Shown piece by piece: positions 1 through 9,129 of a stretch of DNA of 64,000 bases. Positions within the stretch are counted from its first letter, which is position 1. Each line of letters begins with the position of its first letter. Made by a program: the position numbers and the translations under genes. The stretch covers positions 1-64,000 of the forward strand of contig JAEUOR010000052.1 in the NCBI GenBank assembly GCA_016790635.1, given 5' to 3'. Below the pieces are notes generated by a model. The model had not been told where the DNA came from, searched no databases, and saw only the letters and a program-made list of their open reading frames with translations. Source of the stretch: Burkholderiales bacterium (GTDB taxonomy: Bacteria; Pseudomonadota; Gammaproteobacteria; Burkholderiales; JAEUOS01).

Positions 1-129
1 GATCGCATGGAGTTGGCCCAAGCGCAGCCCGGCGACTTGGTAGTGGTGTTTCTGGCTGGCGCATACGGACCGACCGCGAGTCCGGAGCGGTTTCTGAGCC
101 ATCCGGCCAGTGCCGAAGTCCTGGTGTAG
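1..129 (+). CDS. PLP-dependent decarboxylase, exosortase A system-associated (3' end only)
   Basis: The frame is open from the first base and ends at TAG 127-129, giving 42 residues. The tail contains GAYGPTASPERFLSHP and ends AEVLV, which matches the C-terminal end of the ornithine/diaminopimelate-decarboxylase-like fold III PLP enzymes that accompany exosortase A loci (recalled as TIGR03099). The PLP lysine and most of the enzyme lie outside the window. The adjoining XrtA genes support the call. The substrate is unknown; a role in making an amine or lipid precursor for the exopolysaccharide system is inference. Confidence 0.75.
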   Translation, partial: DRMELAQAQPGDLVVVFLAGAYGPTASPERFLSHPASAEVLV

Positions 130-182
130 ACACACCAATTCACGCACTTTTCGCAATCGCCCGCCCAGAGCGAAGCCCGAGA

Positions 183-1505
183 ATGCAAACCAACCATGAT
201 CAGGGGTGCGCAACCGCGTCACGACGCGGTCTGTTTGTGACCTACCTGGTTCCGACCGAACCGGAGCGCTCGGCGTCAGGCATCTATCGCCGCCAACGCA
301 TGCTGACCGAGGCGATGGCGCAAACCTGCGACGAAATCGACATCCTGTATTTTGTGCAGCCGCACGAGTCAAACCCCGACCTGAGGTCCCCGGCACGCGT
401 GGCCGAGCTTCTTTTTGGCGACTTCTCCGGAACCCTGCACGTGGAAATCTGCGACCGCATGGCCCCACGAAGGGCCAGTTCGGTCTGGTACAGCTACCTG
501 CGTCCCACTACCGGCCTATGTCGCATGCCAGGCTACGAGAGTTTCGCCGGCCGCGCCCAGGTGGCCGCGTTCGAACGCGCCCTGGCACGCCGGCCGGACT
601 TTGTCCTGGTCCATCGTCTGATGTGCATGCCACCGGTTTTGCGCGCATCACCGCCGCTGCCGCCGCTGTTTCTCGATCTGGACGATGTCGAGCACATCGC
701 ATTCGCGCGCTCCATCGCCCACCCCCCCCGCTGGCCAGGCAGGAATTTGCTGTACCTTCACTTGCCGGCGCTTTGCCTTGGCGAGATGGCCGCACTGCGT
801 CGCGCGCACAAGGTGTTCGTCTGTTCGACAACCGATCAGACCCGCATGCGACGACTTTTCCGCACCGGGAAAGTCGAGGTCCTTGAAAACGCGCTGCCTT
901 TGCCGGAGCCCGGTCCTCCGGGGCCGGAGCCGCAACTGCTGTTTCTGGGGAATTTCGGCTACCGGCCCAACGCGCAGGCCGCCGAATACATGCTCGAGGC
1001 GATCTGGCCTCTCGTGTACTCGCGCGTGCCGCAGGCCACGCTGATTCTGGCGGGCCCCGATCCGCAACGCGTTCGTCACCATGCGAATCCGCCGCCCGGG
1101 GTGAACTTTCCGGGGTTCGTTGCCGATCTGGACGCCCTGTACCGGTCAGCCGCGGTCGTGGTATGTCCTGTCCGAGCCGGAAGCGGAACCCGCGTCAAGC
1201 TCATCGAAGCCGCCGGCTATGCCAAGGCCATCGTCTCGACCACTTTGGGCGCAGAGGGCCTGGGATTGCGCGACGGCGATGATGCGATCTTGCGAGATGA
1301 GCCTGCCGCGTTCGCGCAAGCCTGCGTCGATCTGCTGATCGACCCGCTACGCGCCCGCGGACTCGGGTTGCGAGCACGCGAGACCGCGTCGACTCGCTTC
1401 GACCGCAAGCGCGCAATTGCGCGACTCGCGGCATGGCTGACCGGAGCACACGCCTCCGGACACCGCGCATCGCGAGAATATTCGCGCCCTCCGGCGAGCG
1501 CATGA
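183..1505 (+). CDS. Glycosyltransferase, GT4-like (group 1)
   Basis: This is a 440-residue cytosolic glycosyltransferase of the GT-B fold. The C-terminal half carries the donor-binding pattern LFLGNFGYRPNAQA at about residue 255, and GSGTRVKLIEAAGYAKAIV at about 335, where the E is the usual GT4 acidic residue. The N-terminal third is less conserved. It follows the XrtA decarboxylase by 53 bases. Its stop overlaps the start of the next glycosyltransferase (ATGA), so the two are probably translated together. It likely adds one sugar to the lipid-linked exopolysaccharide repeat unit; donor and acceptor cannot be read from sequence. Confidence 0.85.
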   Translation: MQTNHDQGCATASRRGLFVTYLVPTEPERSASGIYRRQRMLTEAMAQTCDEIDILYFVQPHESNPDLRSPARVAELLFGDFSGTLHVEICDRMAPRRASSVWYSYLRPTTGLCRMPGYESFAGRAQVAAFERALARRPDFVLVHRLMCMPPVLRASPPLPPLFLDLDDVEHIAFARSIAHPPRWPGRNLLYLHLPALCLGEMAALRRAHKVFVCSTTDQTRMRRLFRTGKVEVLENALPLPEPGPPGPEPQLLFLGNFGYRPNAQAAEYMLEAIWPLVYSRVPQATLILAGPDPQRVRHHANPPPGVNFPGFVADLDALYRSAAVVVCPVRAGSGTRVKLIEAAGYAKAIVSTTLGAEGLGLRDGDDAILRDEPAAFAQACVDLLIDPLRARGLGLRARETASTRFDRKRAIARLAAWLTGAHASGHRASREYSRPPASA

Positions 1506-2539
1506 ATCCGCAGCGCGATCCCGAGGTCGTCTTGGGCGCAGGCGCAGTCGTGCCCCGGGTGTCGATCATCATGGCCGTGCACAACGGCGCTCGTCACATC
1601 GGTCAGGCGATTCGTTCCCTGCAGACACAGCGTTTCGACGATTTGGAGGTCATCGTCGTCGACGATGGTTCGTCCGACGCGACCCGCGAAATCGTTGGCC
1701 GCATGGCCGACAGCGATGCGCGTATTCGTCTAATTGCACGACCGGCGTCGGGGCGCCCTGCGTTTCCGCGCAATGACGGACTCGAAGTCGCACGCGGCGA
1801 GTACGTCGGCTTTCTGGACCACGATGACTTCAGTTATTCCGAACGCGTCGGCACCATGGTGCAGGCGCTGGACGCGAATAGCGACTGGATCGCCGCGTTC
1901 CATGATATCGACATGGTCGACGAAAAAGGATGCCGCTTGGAACGAACCCTGCTTCAGGTTTCCGGCTTCCGGGAAAAGGCTCGCGAGCACCTAATCGCGG
2001 TGGGACCGCGACGATTCGATTGCGGCACCCGCTTCGATCGCTTCGCCAGCCTATATACCGCGGGCATGCACACGCAGTCGGTGATGATCGCACGCAGGCG
2101 CCTCGACTTCTCACTGGTACGTTTCGATCCCCAGTTTGCGATTTGTGATGACACCGACTTGTGGATCCGCCTGAGCCTGACAGGACGGATCGGCTTTGTC
2201 GACGAGATTCACGGCGGATACCGCCAACACCCAGGCAGCCTGATGACACGTCGCCTTGACCTTCTTGAAGACGCCGTGCGGCTGCACGAATACAACTTTG
2301 AACGCGTCGCGGGCCGCTTCGATGCCGCAACTTTGGCCGAGTATCGCCGCCGGGTCGGTGGGCACCATGCGGCGCTTGCCTGGTATCACTATGACGCGGG
2401 TCGATTGAGGCAGGCCCGCGCACCGCTGCGCGCGGCCCTGCGCTGGTGGAACAGTCCGGAGTATCGCCGCATGCTGCGCCGGACCTACCTGCCGCAGTGG
2501 GTGATGCGCACACTGCGCGGCCTGCTGCGACGCACCTGA
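1502..2539 (+). CDS. Glycosyltransferase family 2
   Basis: A 345-residue GT-A fold transferase. The start is placed at ATG 1502, which overlaps the previous stop, rather than at the upstream in-frame ATG 1433, because VSIIMAVHNGARHIGQAIRS, the classical GT2 N-terminus, follows about 18 residues later. VVDDGSSD and the DXD-like FLDHDDFS (metal and nucleotide-sugar binding) are present. The C-terminal third is basic and rich in Arg. It acts on the cytoplasmic face in EPS repeat-unit assembly. The sugar is not predictable. Confidence 0.85.
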   Translation: MNPQRDPEVVLGAGAVVPRVSIIMAVHNGARHIGQAIRSLQTQRFDDLEVIVVDDGSSDATREIVGRMADSDARIRLIARPASGRPAFPRNDGLEVARGEYVGFLDHDDFSYSERVGTMVQALDANSDWIAAFHDIDMVDEKGCRLERTLLQVSGFREKAREHLIAVGPRRFDCGTRFDRFASLYTAGMHTQSVMIARRRLDFSLVRFDPQFAICDDTDLWIRLSLTGRIGFVDEIHGGYRQHPGSLMTRRLDLLEDAVRLHEYNFERVAGRFDAATLAEYRRRVGGHHAALAWYHYDAGRLRQARAPLRAALRWWNSPEYRRMLRRTYLPQWVMRTLRGLLRRT

Positions 2540-2594
2540 TGCCGCCCGCGAACACTGTCATCGCCGGCCGGATCGAGACCCGCCGGAGCATCGC

Positions 2595-4040
2595 ATGAGC
2601 CGCCTGCACAGCGCCGTCACCTTCGCGTTCCTGGATCGCTATGCGGGCTTCGCACTAGGATTGGCCGCGTCGATGATCATCGCGCGAATATTGACCCCGG
2701 CGGACATCGGTGTCTGGGCGGTCGCAGGTGGATTCATCGCCTACCTGTCGACCTTTCGCGACCTCGGGGCGGGACAGTACCTGGTTCAGGCAGGCAGCCT
2801 TGACCCTGAACGCATCCGCGCCGCCTGGTCAATGCAGCTCGGCATGGGACTCCTGATTGCCCTCGCAGTCATCTCGGCGAGCGGACCGCTCGCGTCCTTC
2901 TACGGCGAACCGGTGCTGCGCGACATGTTGTTGATCGTCGCCGGGGGTTTCGCCCTGAATCCTTTCGGCTCGATCACCTACGCCGTGCTCATGCGCGAGT
3001 TGCGTTTCGACCGGATTGCCATGATCCGTTTTGCATCCGCCGCCGCCGCCGCCTCGACCTCGATTTACCTGGCTTGGCGAGAACTGGGACCGATAAGCCT
3101 CGCCTGGGGCAGTCTGGCCGGCACTGCAGCAACCGCTCTCCTTGGCATGATATTGCGGCCCGCCGGGATGCCATGGATGCCAGGCTGGCGTGGTATCGGC
3201 GGTGCCCTGACCTTCGGCTCCAGTGTCACGCTCAATTCGATCACTCATACGCTCATCACATGCTTGCCAGAGTTGCTGCTCGGACGTCTCCAGGGAATGA
3301 CGGTGACGGGCCTGTACTCGCGCGCAAATGGATTGGTCACGATGTACGGCCGTCTGTTCGCCGACGCTCTGGGCCCGGTGGCCATGGCCTGGTTCGCCGA
3401 ACAGCGCCGCGCGGGACGCGCGCTGGCGGAACCTTTCATCAAAGCGACTGCCTGTCTGTGTGCGCCGGCCTGGTCCCTCGGTATCGCCGTCACCCTGCTG
3501 GCGCACCCGCTGCTGGTGGTGCTGTTCGGCGCGCAGTGGGGCGGCTCTGCCGGACTCGCCCGTCTGCTTGCGGCCGGAGCGATGTTCTCCGCCGCCGCGG
3601 CAATGACGGCGCCGCTCATGCTCGCCTGCGGCGCCTCGGCAATACTGCGTCGCGCCAGCCTGGCGAGCGGAGCCGTCGCCGTGATTCTGTTCGCGGTCGG
3701 CGCCCCCCTTGGCGCGCCGGCCATGTGCATCGCGGTGGCGCTGTGCGCGGCGATCGGCGCGATCTATTGGATTCACGTGACGCGAGAGCTGGCAGGCGTC
3801 ACCTGGCTGGATTTCCTGGGCGGGCTCGCGCCAAGCCTGTGCGTCGCTGCCTGCGCCGGCATCGGTCCGGCGCTCGCGGTCTTGATCTTCGGCATCGAGC
3901 CGGCCGCGCCTGTTCGGGCTCTGCTCGTCGGCACCGCGGGCGGCGTCGCTGGATTCGTGTTGGCCGCCAGACTTGTGTCGCACCCGCTGTATCTTGAATG
4001 GCAACAGTTGCGCGCCCGCACACGCGGAGCGCCGGAATAA
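2595..4040 (+). CDS. Oligosaccharide flippase / polysaccharide biosynthesis membrane protein (Wzx-like)
   Basis: A 481-residue polytopic membrane protein with about 12-14 hydrophobic segments and no large soluble domain, typical of the MOP (MATE/Wzx) superfamily. The N-terminal stretch GFALGLAASMIIARILTPADIG is the usual helix 1 pattern of Wzx/PST proteins. A GGAG ribosome site lies 5' of ATG 2595 (ggagcatcgcatg). The likely role is flipping lipid-linked EPS repeat units across the inner membrane. It is the only flippase candidate in the XrtA locus, which suggests a Wzx/Wzy-type pathway here. Confidence 0.85.
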   Translation: MSRLHSAVTFAFLDRYAGFALGLAASMIIARILTPADIGVWAVAGGFIAYLSTFRDLGAGQYLVQAGSLDPERIRAAWSMQLGMGLLIALAVISASGPLASFYGEPVLRDMLLIVAGGFALNPFGSITYAVLMRELRFDRIAMIRFASAAAAASTSIYLAWRELGPISLAWGSLAGTAATALLGMILRPAGMPWMPGWRGIGGALTFGSSVTLNSITHTLITCLPELLLGRLQGMTVTGLYSRANGLVTMYGRLFADALGPVAMAWFAEQRRAGRALAEPFIKATACLCAPAWSLGIAVTLLAHPLLVVLFGAQWGGSAGLARLLAAGAMFSAAAAMTAPLMLACGASAILRRASLASGAVAVILFAVGAPLGAPAMCIAVALCAAIGAIYWIHVTRELAGVTWLDFLGGLAPSLCVAACAGIGPALAVLIFGIEPAAPVRALLVGTAGGVAGFVLAARLVSHPLYLEWQQLRARTRGAPE

Positions 4041-4085
4041 AAAGTAAACGACGCTCGCGCCCCAGTTCCGAGTGAGACTGAATCA

Positions 4086-5108
4086 ATGGCCAGCCCCCTA
4101 ATCAAAAATGCGCTTCTGGCGGCGGCCAGCACAATCTTGTGCTCGGTTGTGCTTATCGCCGCTTATGAATGGGCCATGCATCGGAAGTATGAAAAATGGC
4201 GCGAAGAATATCGCGTGCGGGGGGATTGGCAGGGGGGATTCACCATCGCATCGCCAGACCCGGTGCTGATGTGGGAATACCGTCCGGCCGCCACGTTTAC
4301 CCACCCGAAGTACCGTACCGTCACCAGGACCAATGGCTTTGGATTTCGCCAGCGCGACGACGTAAGCGTCGCCAAGCCGACCGGGGTGCGGCGCATCGCT
4401 TTTATCGGCGACTCGGTCACGCTGGGCCGGGAGGTCGCCTTCGAGAACACGTTCCCCGAACTCGTGCAAGCAAAAGCCCTGCGCGCTGCTCCACAACACC
4501 GTCTCGAAGCACTAAATTTCGCGATTGACGGTTACAGCACGCCGCAAATCGCGCGCATGCTGTCCGACCGGGTGCTGGGCTTTTTCCCGGACATCGTAGT
4601 CTACACATTGTGCTTGAACGACTTCGACTTTGACGATGCCTCCGGGGAGAAGATCCGCTATTTCAGAAAGCCGGCAAGCTTTTTTCTCCACGACATGCGC
4701 AAACTGCTGAGGAGGACGGTGGCTTCCGAGTATCACGACTACTACTTTCAGCGCAACGCCGTGGCGGCACTTGCCGACATCGCGTCCATGCGCGACGCAG
4801 CACACCGCGCCGGCGCTGCGTTTCAAATCTTTGTCGTGCCGGTGTTTCGGGACGACCGTGTAAGCATGACTGGCCGGATCTGGTCCCACAAGATCGAGTC
4901 GTTCGAGGTTTATCCGCTGGTTGACCTGCATCGCAAAATCGCCTCGGCACTGGCGCAAAAGGACCTGCCATCATTCGACCTGCTGCCCAAGTTCGTCGCC
5001 AGCGGCGGCCGACCGATTGACTTTTCCGGCGACATTTGGCACCTCAATGAACGCGGTCACGAGTTGGTGGCTGAATCGATCGTCGCCGTACTGGGTTTGG
5101 CGCAATGA
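4086..5108 (+). CDS. Membrane-anchored SGNH/GDSL hydrolase family protein
   Basis: A 340-residue protein with one N-terminal membrane segment (about residues 6-30), so the catalytic domain is probably periplasmic. Block I is IAFIGDSVTLG with the nucleophile Ser near residue 110. Block V is DIWHLNERGH with Asp near 316 and His near 319, which together give an SGNH catalytic set. Related proteins de-esterify or O-acylate polysaccharides, as AlgX/AlgJ-like enzymes do. In the EPS locus the substrate is plausibly the exported glycan; direction of reaction is unknown. An alternative is a generic esterase. Confidence 0.75.
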   Translation: MASPLIKNALLAAASTILCSVVLIAAYEWAMHRKYEKWREEYRVRGDWQGGFTIASPDPVLMWEYRPAATFTHPKYRTVTRTNGFGFRQRDDVSVAKPTGVRRIAFIGDSVTLGREVAFENTFPELVQAKALRAAPQHRLEALNFAIDGYSTPQIARMLSDRVLGFFPDIVVYTLCLNDFDFDDASGEKIRYFRKPASFFLHDMRKLLRRTVASEYHDYYFQRNAVAALADIASMRDAAHRAGAAFQIFVVPVFRDDRVSMTGRIWSHKIESFEVYPLVDLHRKIASALAQKDLPSFDLLPKFVASGGRPIDFSGDIWHLNERGHELVAESIVAVLGLAQ

Positions 5109-5315
5109 GCCAGGCGCAGGCGGGCAATGAAGCGGTATTAGGCACAACTGCCACGGCCGTCCCGGCCGCTCCTATGATTGATCGCGTTAAATGGGGCCAA
5201 ATGCCCTCTTCTCAACCTAAACACGGCGGAGTGAATGGGTAAACTTGCGGCAAGGAAGCCGGCCTCGACAACCTGACAACGTCCGCGATACCCGCCAGAT
5301 CAACAAACTTCGAAT

Positions 5316-6278
5316 ATGCGAATCCCGGGTTCTCGTAAGCGCGTGCTCGTTACCGGAGGTGCCGGCTTTCTCGGCTCGCACCTATGCGAGCGACTGCTTG
5401 CCGACGGCGACGACGTTCTGTGCGTCGACAATTTCTACACCGGTACCAAGGAGAACGTCGAGCATCTCATCGGCAATCGCCGCTTCGAGTTGATGCGCCA
5501 CGACGTCACCTTTCCGCTCTACGTGGAAGTCGACGAGATCTACAACCTGGCCTGCCCGGCCTCGCCGGTGCATTACCAGCATGACCCGGTGCAGACTACC
5601 AAGACCAGCGTCCACGGCGCGATCAACATGCTGGGCCTGGCCAAGCGCCTCAAGGCGAAGATCCTGCAGGCCTCCACCAGCGAGGTCTACGGCGACCCTG
5701 AGGTGCATCCACAGCGCGAGGACTATTGGGGCCGCGTCAATCCCATCGGCGTGCGCGCCTGCTATGACGAAGGCAAGCGTTGTGCCGAGACGCTGTTTTT
5801 CGACTACCGCCGCCAGCACGGCCTGCGCATCAAGGTGGCGCGCATATTCAACACCTACGGCCCGCGCATGCATCCGGGAGACGGGCGGGTGGTGTCGAAT
5901 TTCATCGTCCAGGCGCTGCGCAACCAGCCGCTGACGCTGTATGGCTCCGGCGCCCAGACCCGCTCGTTCTGTTACGTCGACGATCTGATCGAAGGACTGG
6001 TTCGATTGATGGGCAGCAACGACGATTTCACTGGCCCCGTCAACCTGGGCAATCCGGACGAATTCACGATTCGCGAGTTGGCCGACATGGTGATAGACGT
6101 CACCGGATCCCGATCAAAGCTCGAGTTCCATGCACTACCCGGCGATGATCCGTTGCAACGCAAGCCCGACGTCGAACTGGCGCGCGCAATCCTGGGTTGG
6201 CAGTCCACCACCCCGTTGGACGCGGGATTGCGCTTCACCATTGAATATTTTGCCAATCGCATCGATCGAGCGAGTTGA
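5316..6278 (+). CDS. UDP-glucuronate decarboxylase (UDP-xylose synthase), SDR family
   Basis: A 320-residue extended SDR enzyme. The NAD-binding motif [19 protein letters not shown] is near the N-terminus. [36 protein letters not shown] and the active-site YDEGKR (Tyr/Lys of YxxxK) match UXS enzymes closely, as does [20 protein letters not shown]. It converts UDP-glucuronic acid to UDP-xylose (or the 4-keto intermediate) with bound NAD+. The implication is a pentose in the EPS; the UDP-glucose dehydrogenase needed upstream is not in this window. A 207-base gap separates it from the SGNH gene. Confidence 0.92.
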   Translation: MRIPGSRKRVLVTGGAGFLGSHLCERLLADGDDVLCVDNFYTGTKENVEHLIGNRRFELMRHDVTFPLYVEVDEIYNLACPASPVHYQHDPVQTTKTSVHGAINMLGLAKRLKAKILQASTSEVYGDPEVHPQREDYWGRVNPIGVRACYDEGKRCAETLFFDYRRQHGLRIKVARIFNTYGPRMHPGDGRVVSNFIVQALRNQPLTLYGSGAQTRSFCYVDDLIEGLVRLMGSNDDFTGPVNLGNPDEFTIRELADMVIDVTGSRSKLEFHALPGDDPLQRKPDVELARAILGWQSTTPLDAGLRFTIEYFANRIDRAS

Positions 6279-6283
6279 CGTGA

Positions 6284-7252
6284 ATGTCCGACGGGAACCA
6301 CCCCCCACTCTTGGTCGACTCCCCCACGAATCCGGTGCCGCGCGGCGCCGCGGCCACGCCACGCCTCACGGTGATAATTCCTACCAGTTGCCGGAGTTCG
6401 CGCAGGCGGCTTCTGCAGGATGCGGTGCGCAGCGTCGTCGACCAACAGGGCGTCGCGTTCGAGCTGCTGGTGGTCGCCAACGGGCCGGATATCGACGCGG
6501 CCCTGCTGGCATCGATTATCGGGATCGCGGAGGTTACCGTCCTGCAGTTGCCACAAGGCAATGTATCGCACGCGCGCCTGGCCGGGGTCAAGGCGTCCTC
6601 CAGCGACTATTTTTGCTTTCTCGACGACGATGACGAACTTCTCCCGGGCGCGCTGCAACAGCGCGTGGCGTACCTGGATGAACATCCCGAGGTGGACTTT
6701 CTTGTCACCGACGGAATCGTGCGTAGCGCGAATCGGGAGCGACGTGCATTGCGCGATGGCATGGCCGCGGCGATCCGCGCCGACCCGGAAGCCGCGTTCC
6801 TTGTGCGCAACTGGTTTGATTCGCCAAGTCCGACCTTCCGTCGCAGCACGATCGGCATCGAGTTTTTGTCAAGCGACCTGCGATATTACGAATGGACCTG
6901 GATGTTGCTCGCGCTTCTGGGGCGAGGCAGGCGCGTTGCCGTCCTGGAGGAGGCGACTTTTCTCAAGCGAGACAACCTGCCGGACTCGATTTCCAAATCC
7001 ACGGACTTTCTGCTGGCATTGCCAGCCTTTCTGCGCGCTGTCAAGCACCAGCCGTTGTCCGCACAATTGCGCCGCGGGATTCAGGACAAGCTCGCGGCCG
7101 CCTGCCATGATTGCGCCGACCACTACTTGCGCGAAGGCAAGGTCCTTGACGCACTGCGCTGGCATGTCGCTAGTTTGCGCGCTGGTGGATGGCGCTACGC
7201 GCCATTCTTTGGCCATATTTTCGCCGCGGCGCTGCGTCGAACCTCGAGTTGA
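6284..7252 (+). CDS. Glycosyltransferase family 2
   Basis: A 322-residue GT-A transferase beginning 5 bases after the UDP-xylose synthase. LTVIIPTSCRSSRRRLLQDA and the acidic FCFLDDDDELLPGAL (DXD) are the GT2 signatures. The C-terminal part is helical and probably binds acceptor. Close coupling with the UDP-xylose synthase makes xylosyl transfer a reasonable guess, but only a guess. Confidence 0.85.
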   Translation: MSDGNHPPLLVDSPTNPVPRGAAATPRLTVIIPTSCRSSRRRLLQDAVRSVVDQQGVAFELLVVANGPDIDAALLASIIGIAEVTVLQLPQGNVSHARLAGVKASSSDYFCFLDDDDELLPGALQQRVAYLDEHPEVDFLVTDGIVRSANRERRALRDGMAAAIRADPEAAFLVRNWFDSPSPTFRRSTIGIEFLSSDLRYYEWTWMLLALLGRGRRVAVLEEATFLKRDNLPDSISKSTDFLLALPAFLRAVKHQPLSAQLRRGIQDKLAAACHDCADHYLREGKVLDALRWHVASLRAGGWRYAPFFGHIFAAALRRTSS

Positions 7253-7368
7253 CCTTCACATCGAGTTGACCCGGGCATTTTGAGGGAAGCGAACCGTATG
7301 ACTGGCAATGACATAGATCGCCAAACGCATTCGATCGGCTGCTTTGCTCCGGCGTTCGAGCCCGCTTC

Positions 7369-9129
7369 ATGAGGCTCCCGTTGACGGCTCTGCGAGGCGC
7401 GGCCGCCCTCAATGCCATCGGCGATCCGGCGTTGCGCGCGGGGTGGTCGTCCCTGTTGACCTCCGCGACTGACGCAACCTCGTTCCTTGAACCAGGATTC
7501 GTGCACGCCTGGTATTCGAGCTACTGCCCGGACTGGGAGCCGGTGCTGCTGCTGCAGCATGGCGAACAGGATGACCTGACCGCGCTGTGGGCGCTGGCAC
7601 AGCGCCAAGGTCAGTGGGTCGTGGCCGGTGCCCACCAGGCCGAGTACCAGGGTTGGCTGGCACATCCGCAGAGCGAGGCCGATTTCCTGCGCGCGGCGCT
7701 GGACTGGCTGACTCCACAGCTGGGCAAGGAAGGTCTGCGCATCAAGTATCTTGTCAGCGCGGGACGCGCCGCCGCCTTGCAGTCCGCCGCCAGCGGACGA
7801 GCACACTTGCGCCGGCATGTACGACCGTTGATGCGATTGGACGCCCAGGAAATACGCGCCTCGCTTGCCAAAAAGGGCAACAAGAGCCGATTCAACCGCT
7901 TGGCTCGTCTTGGTGACCTGCGTTTTGACCTGGCCAGCAATTGGCAAGAGTTGGACGGCGCCCTCGATGCGCTGATCGCGTTTTACGACTTGCGCCAGGG
8001 CGCGGTCAATCACAGCACTCCCTTCCGCGAGGATCCCGTCAAGCGCGACTTCCACCACGCCCTGTTCGACGCACTACCCGAAGAGCGCGTTGTGATGGTC
8101 GCCAGTCTTGGGGGTCAACCAATCGCGGGCTTCTGGGGCCTGTCCAGTCGCGCCGGGGGACGACTCGTTGTGCACCTGGGCATGCTGATGCATTCGCCCA
8201 TGCTGGCCGAGCACTCGCCGGGCAAGCTTCTGCTGATGAGACTGTCCGAAGCCCTGGTGGCCAAGGGGGTGCATACCCTGGACCTTTCGCCGGGCGGAGA
8301 CCCGTGGAAGGAGCGCTTCGCCAACGACCACGACGAGGTTTTCGAGTTGCTTGTTTACCGTGACGCCGCCGGCTTGCAGGCCGCGCATAGGCGCGAGCGG
8401 CGCCTGGCGCAGGCCAAGCGTGTACTTGCCGGAGTAGGCCTTGCACCGGAACGAGCGCGCGCGCTGGCCACCCATATGCGCAAATTGGCACAGCCCGCCA
8501 GATGGGCCGGAGCAGCGCGCCGGATGCTGAACTGGCTTGTGGGCGAGCGCCGCGAGTACCGGCTCTACCGACTGAACCGAGCGCAGGCCGCCGCCATCCT
8601 GGCCGGTCAGGCACGTCGGACGGACTTGCGCGTCAACGCGCCCGCAGCGTTGCTGGGCTTTGTGCCACGCGAAACGTGGCAAGACCGCCAGGCGTTCTGG
8701 TCGCAGGCGCTGGCCCGGCTCGAGGCCGGCCATCAGGTGTATACCTTAAGCGGCAGTGACGGCGACCTGCAGCATTTCGGCTGGCTGGCTTTTGGCGAAC
8801 GGCAATCACGGATCAGCGAGGTCGGCCAGACTCTCGACCTGCCCGAGGGCAGCGCAACCCTGTACGACTTCTACACTGACCCACAGGCGCGCGGTCAAGG
8901 TGCGTACCGTGCCAGCCTGCGCGCCATGCTGGAAGACGCCTTTGCGCGGCCCGATACGCGCTGGGCTTACATCGGCGTACTGGCAGATAACCTGGCGTCG
9001 CGCCATGTCATTGAATCGACCGGTTTCCAGTACCAGGGCTCGCTGCGACGACAAGCCCGCTGGGGCGGCGAGCACCACACCCGCGATGCCACGCTGTTGG
9101 CGGATGCGACGGAGTCAGTCGATGCGTAA
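7369..9129 (+). CDS. GNAT-family protein: CelD-like N-terminal acetyltransferase domain plus C-terminal GNAT domain
   Basis: A 586-residue protein, longer than usual. The first ~340 residues resemble the CelD/BcsL-like Acetyltransf_6 proteins found in cellulose and EPS clusters (LSPGGDPWKERFAN and similar patterns). The last ~160 residues carry a GNAT acetyl-CoA motif, DPQARGQGAYRASLRAML, near residue 500. It probably transfers an acyl group from CoA to an amino sugar or sugar nucleotide of the EPS. Its end overlaps the following deacetylase start by 8 bases, so acylation and deacylation genes are coupled. Which domain is catalytically active is unclear. Confidence 0.75.
   Translation: MRLPLTALRGAAALNAIGDPALRAGWSSLLTSATDATSFLEPGFVHAWYSSYCPDWEPVLLLQHGEQDDLTALWALAQRQGQWVVAGAHQAEYQGWLAHPQSEADFLRAALDWLTPQLGKEGLRIKYLVSAGRAAALQSAASGRAHLRRHVRPLMRLDAQEIRASLAKKGNKSRFNRLARLGDLRFDLASNWQELDGALDALIAFYDLRQGAVNHSTPFREDPVKRDFHHALFDALPEERVVMVASLGGQPIAGFWGLSSRAGGRLVVHLGMLMHSPMLAEHSPGKLLLMRLSEALVAKGVHTLDLSPGGDPWKERFANDHDEVFELLVYRDAAGLQAAHRRERRLAQAKRVLAGVGLAPERARALATHMRKLAQPARWAGAARRMLNWLVGERREYRLYRLNRAQAAAILAGQARRTDLRVNAPAALLGFVPRETWQDRQAFWSQALARLEAGHQVYTLSGSDGDLQHFGWLAFGERQSRISEVGQTLDLPEGSATLYDFYTDPQARGQGAYRASLRAMLEDAFARPDTRWAYIGVLADNLASRHVIESTGFQYQGSLRRQARWGGEHHTRDATLLADATESVDA

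Noticed and set aside
2829..4004. Long antisense open frame opposite the flippase gene (about 390 residues)
   Set aside because: It is rich in Arg/His/Gln/Gly, has no family motif, and lies entirely opposite a well-supported membrane protein gene. Such frames are expected in GC-rich coding DNA.
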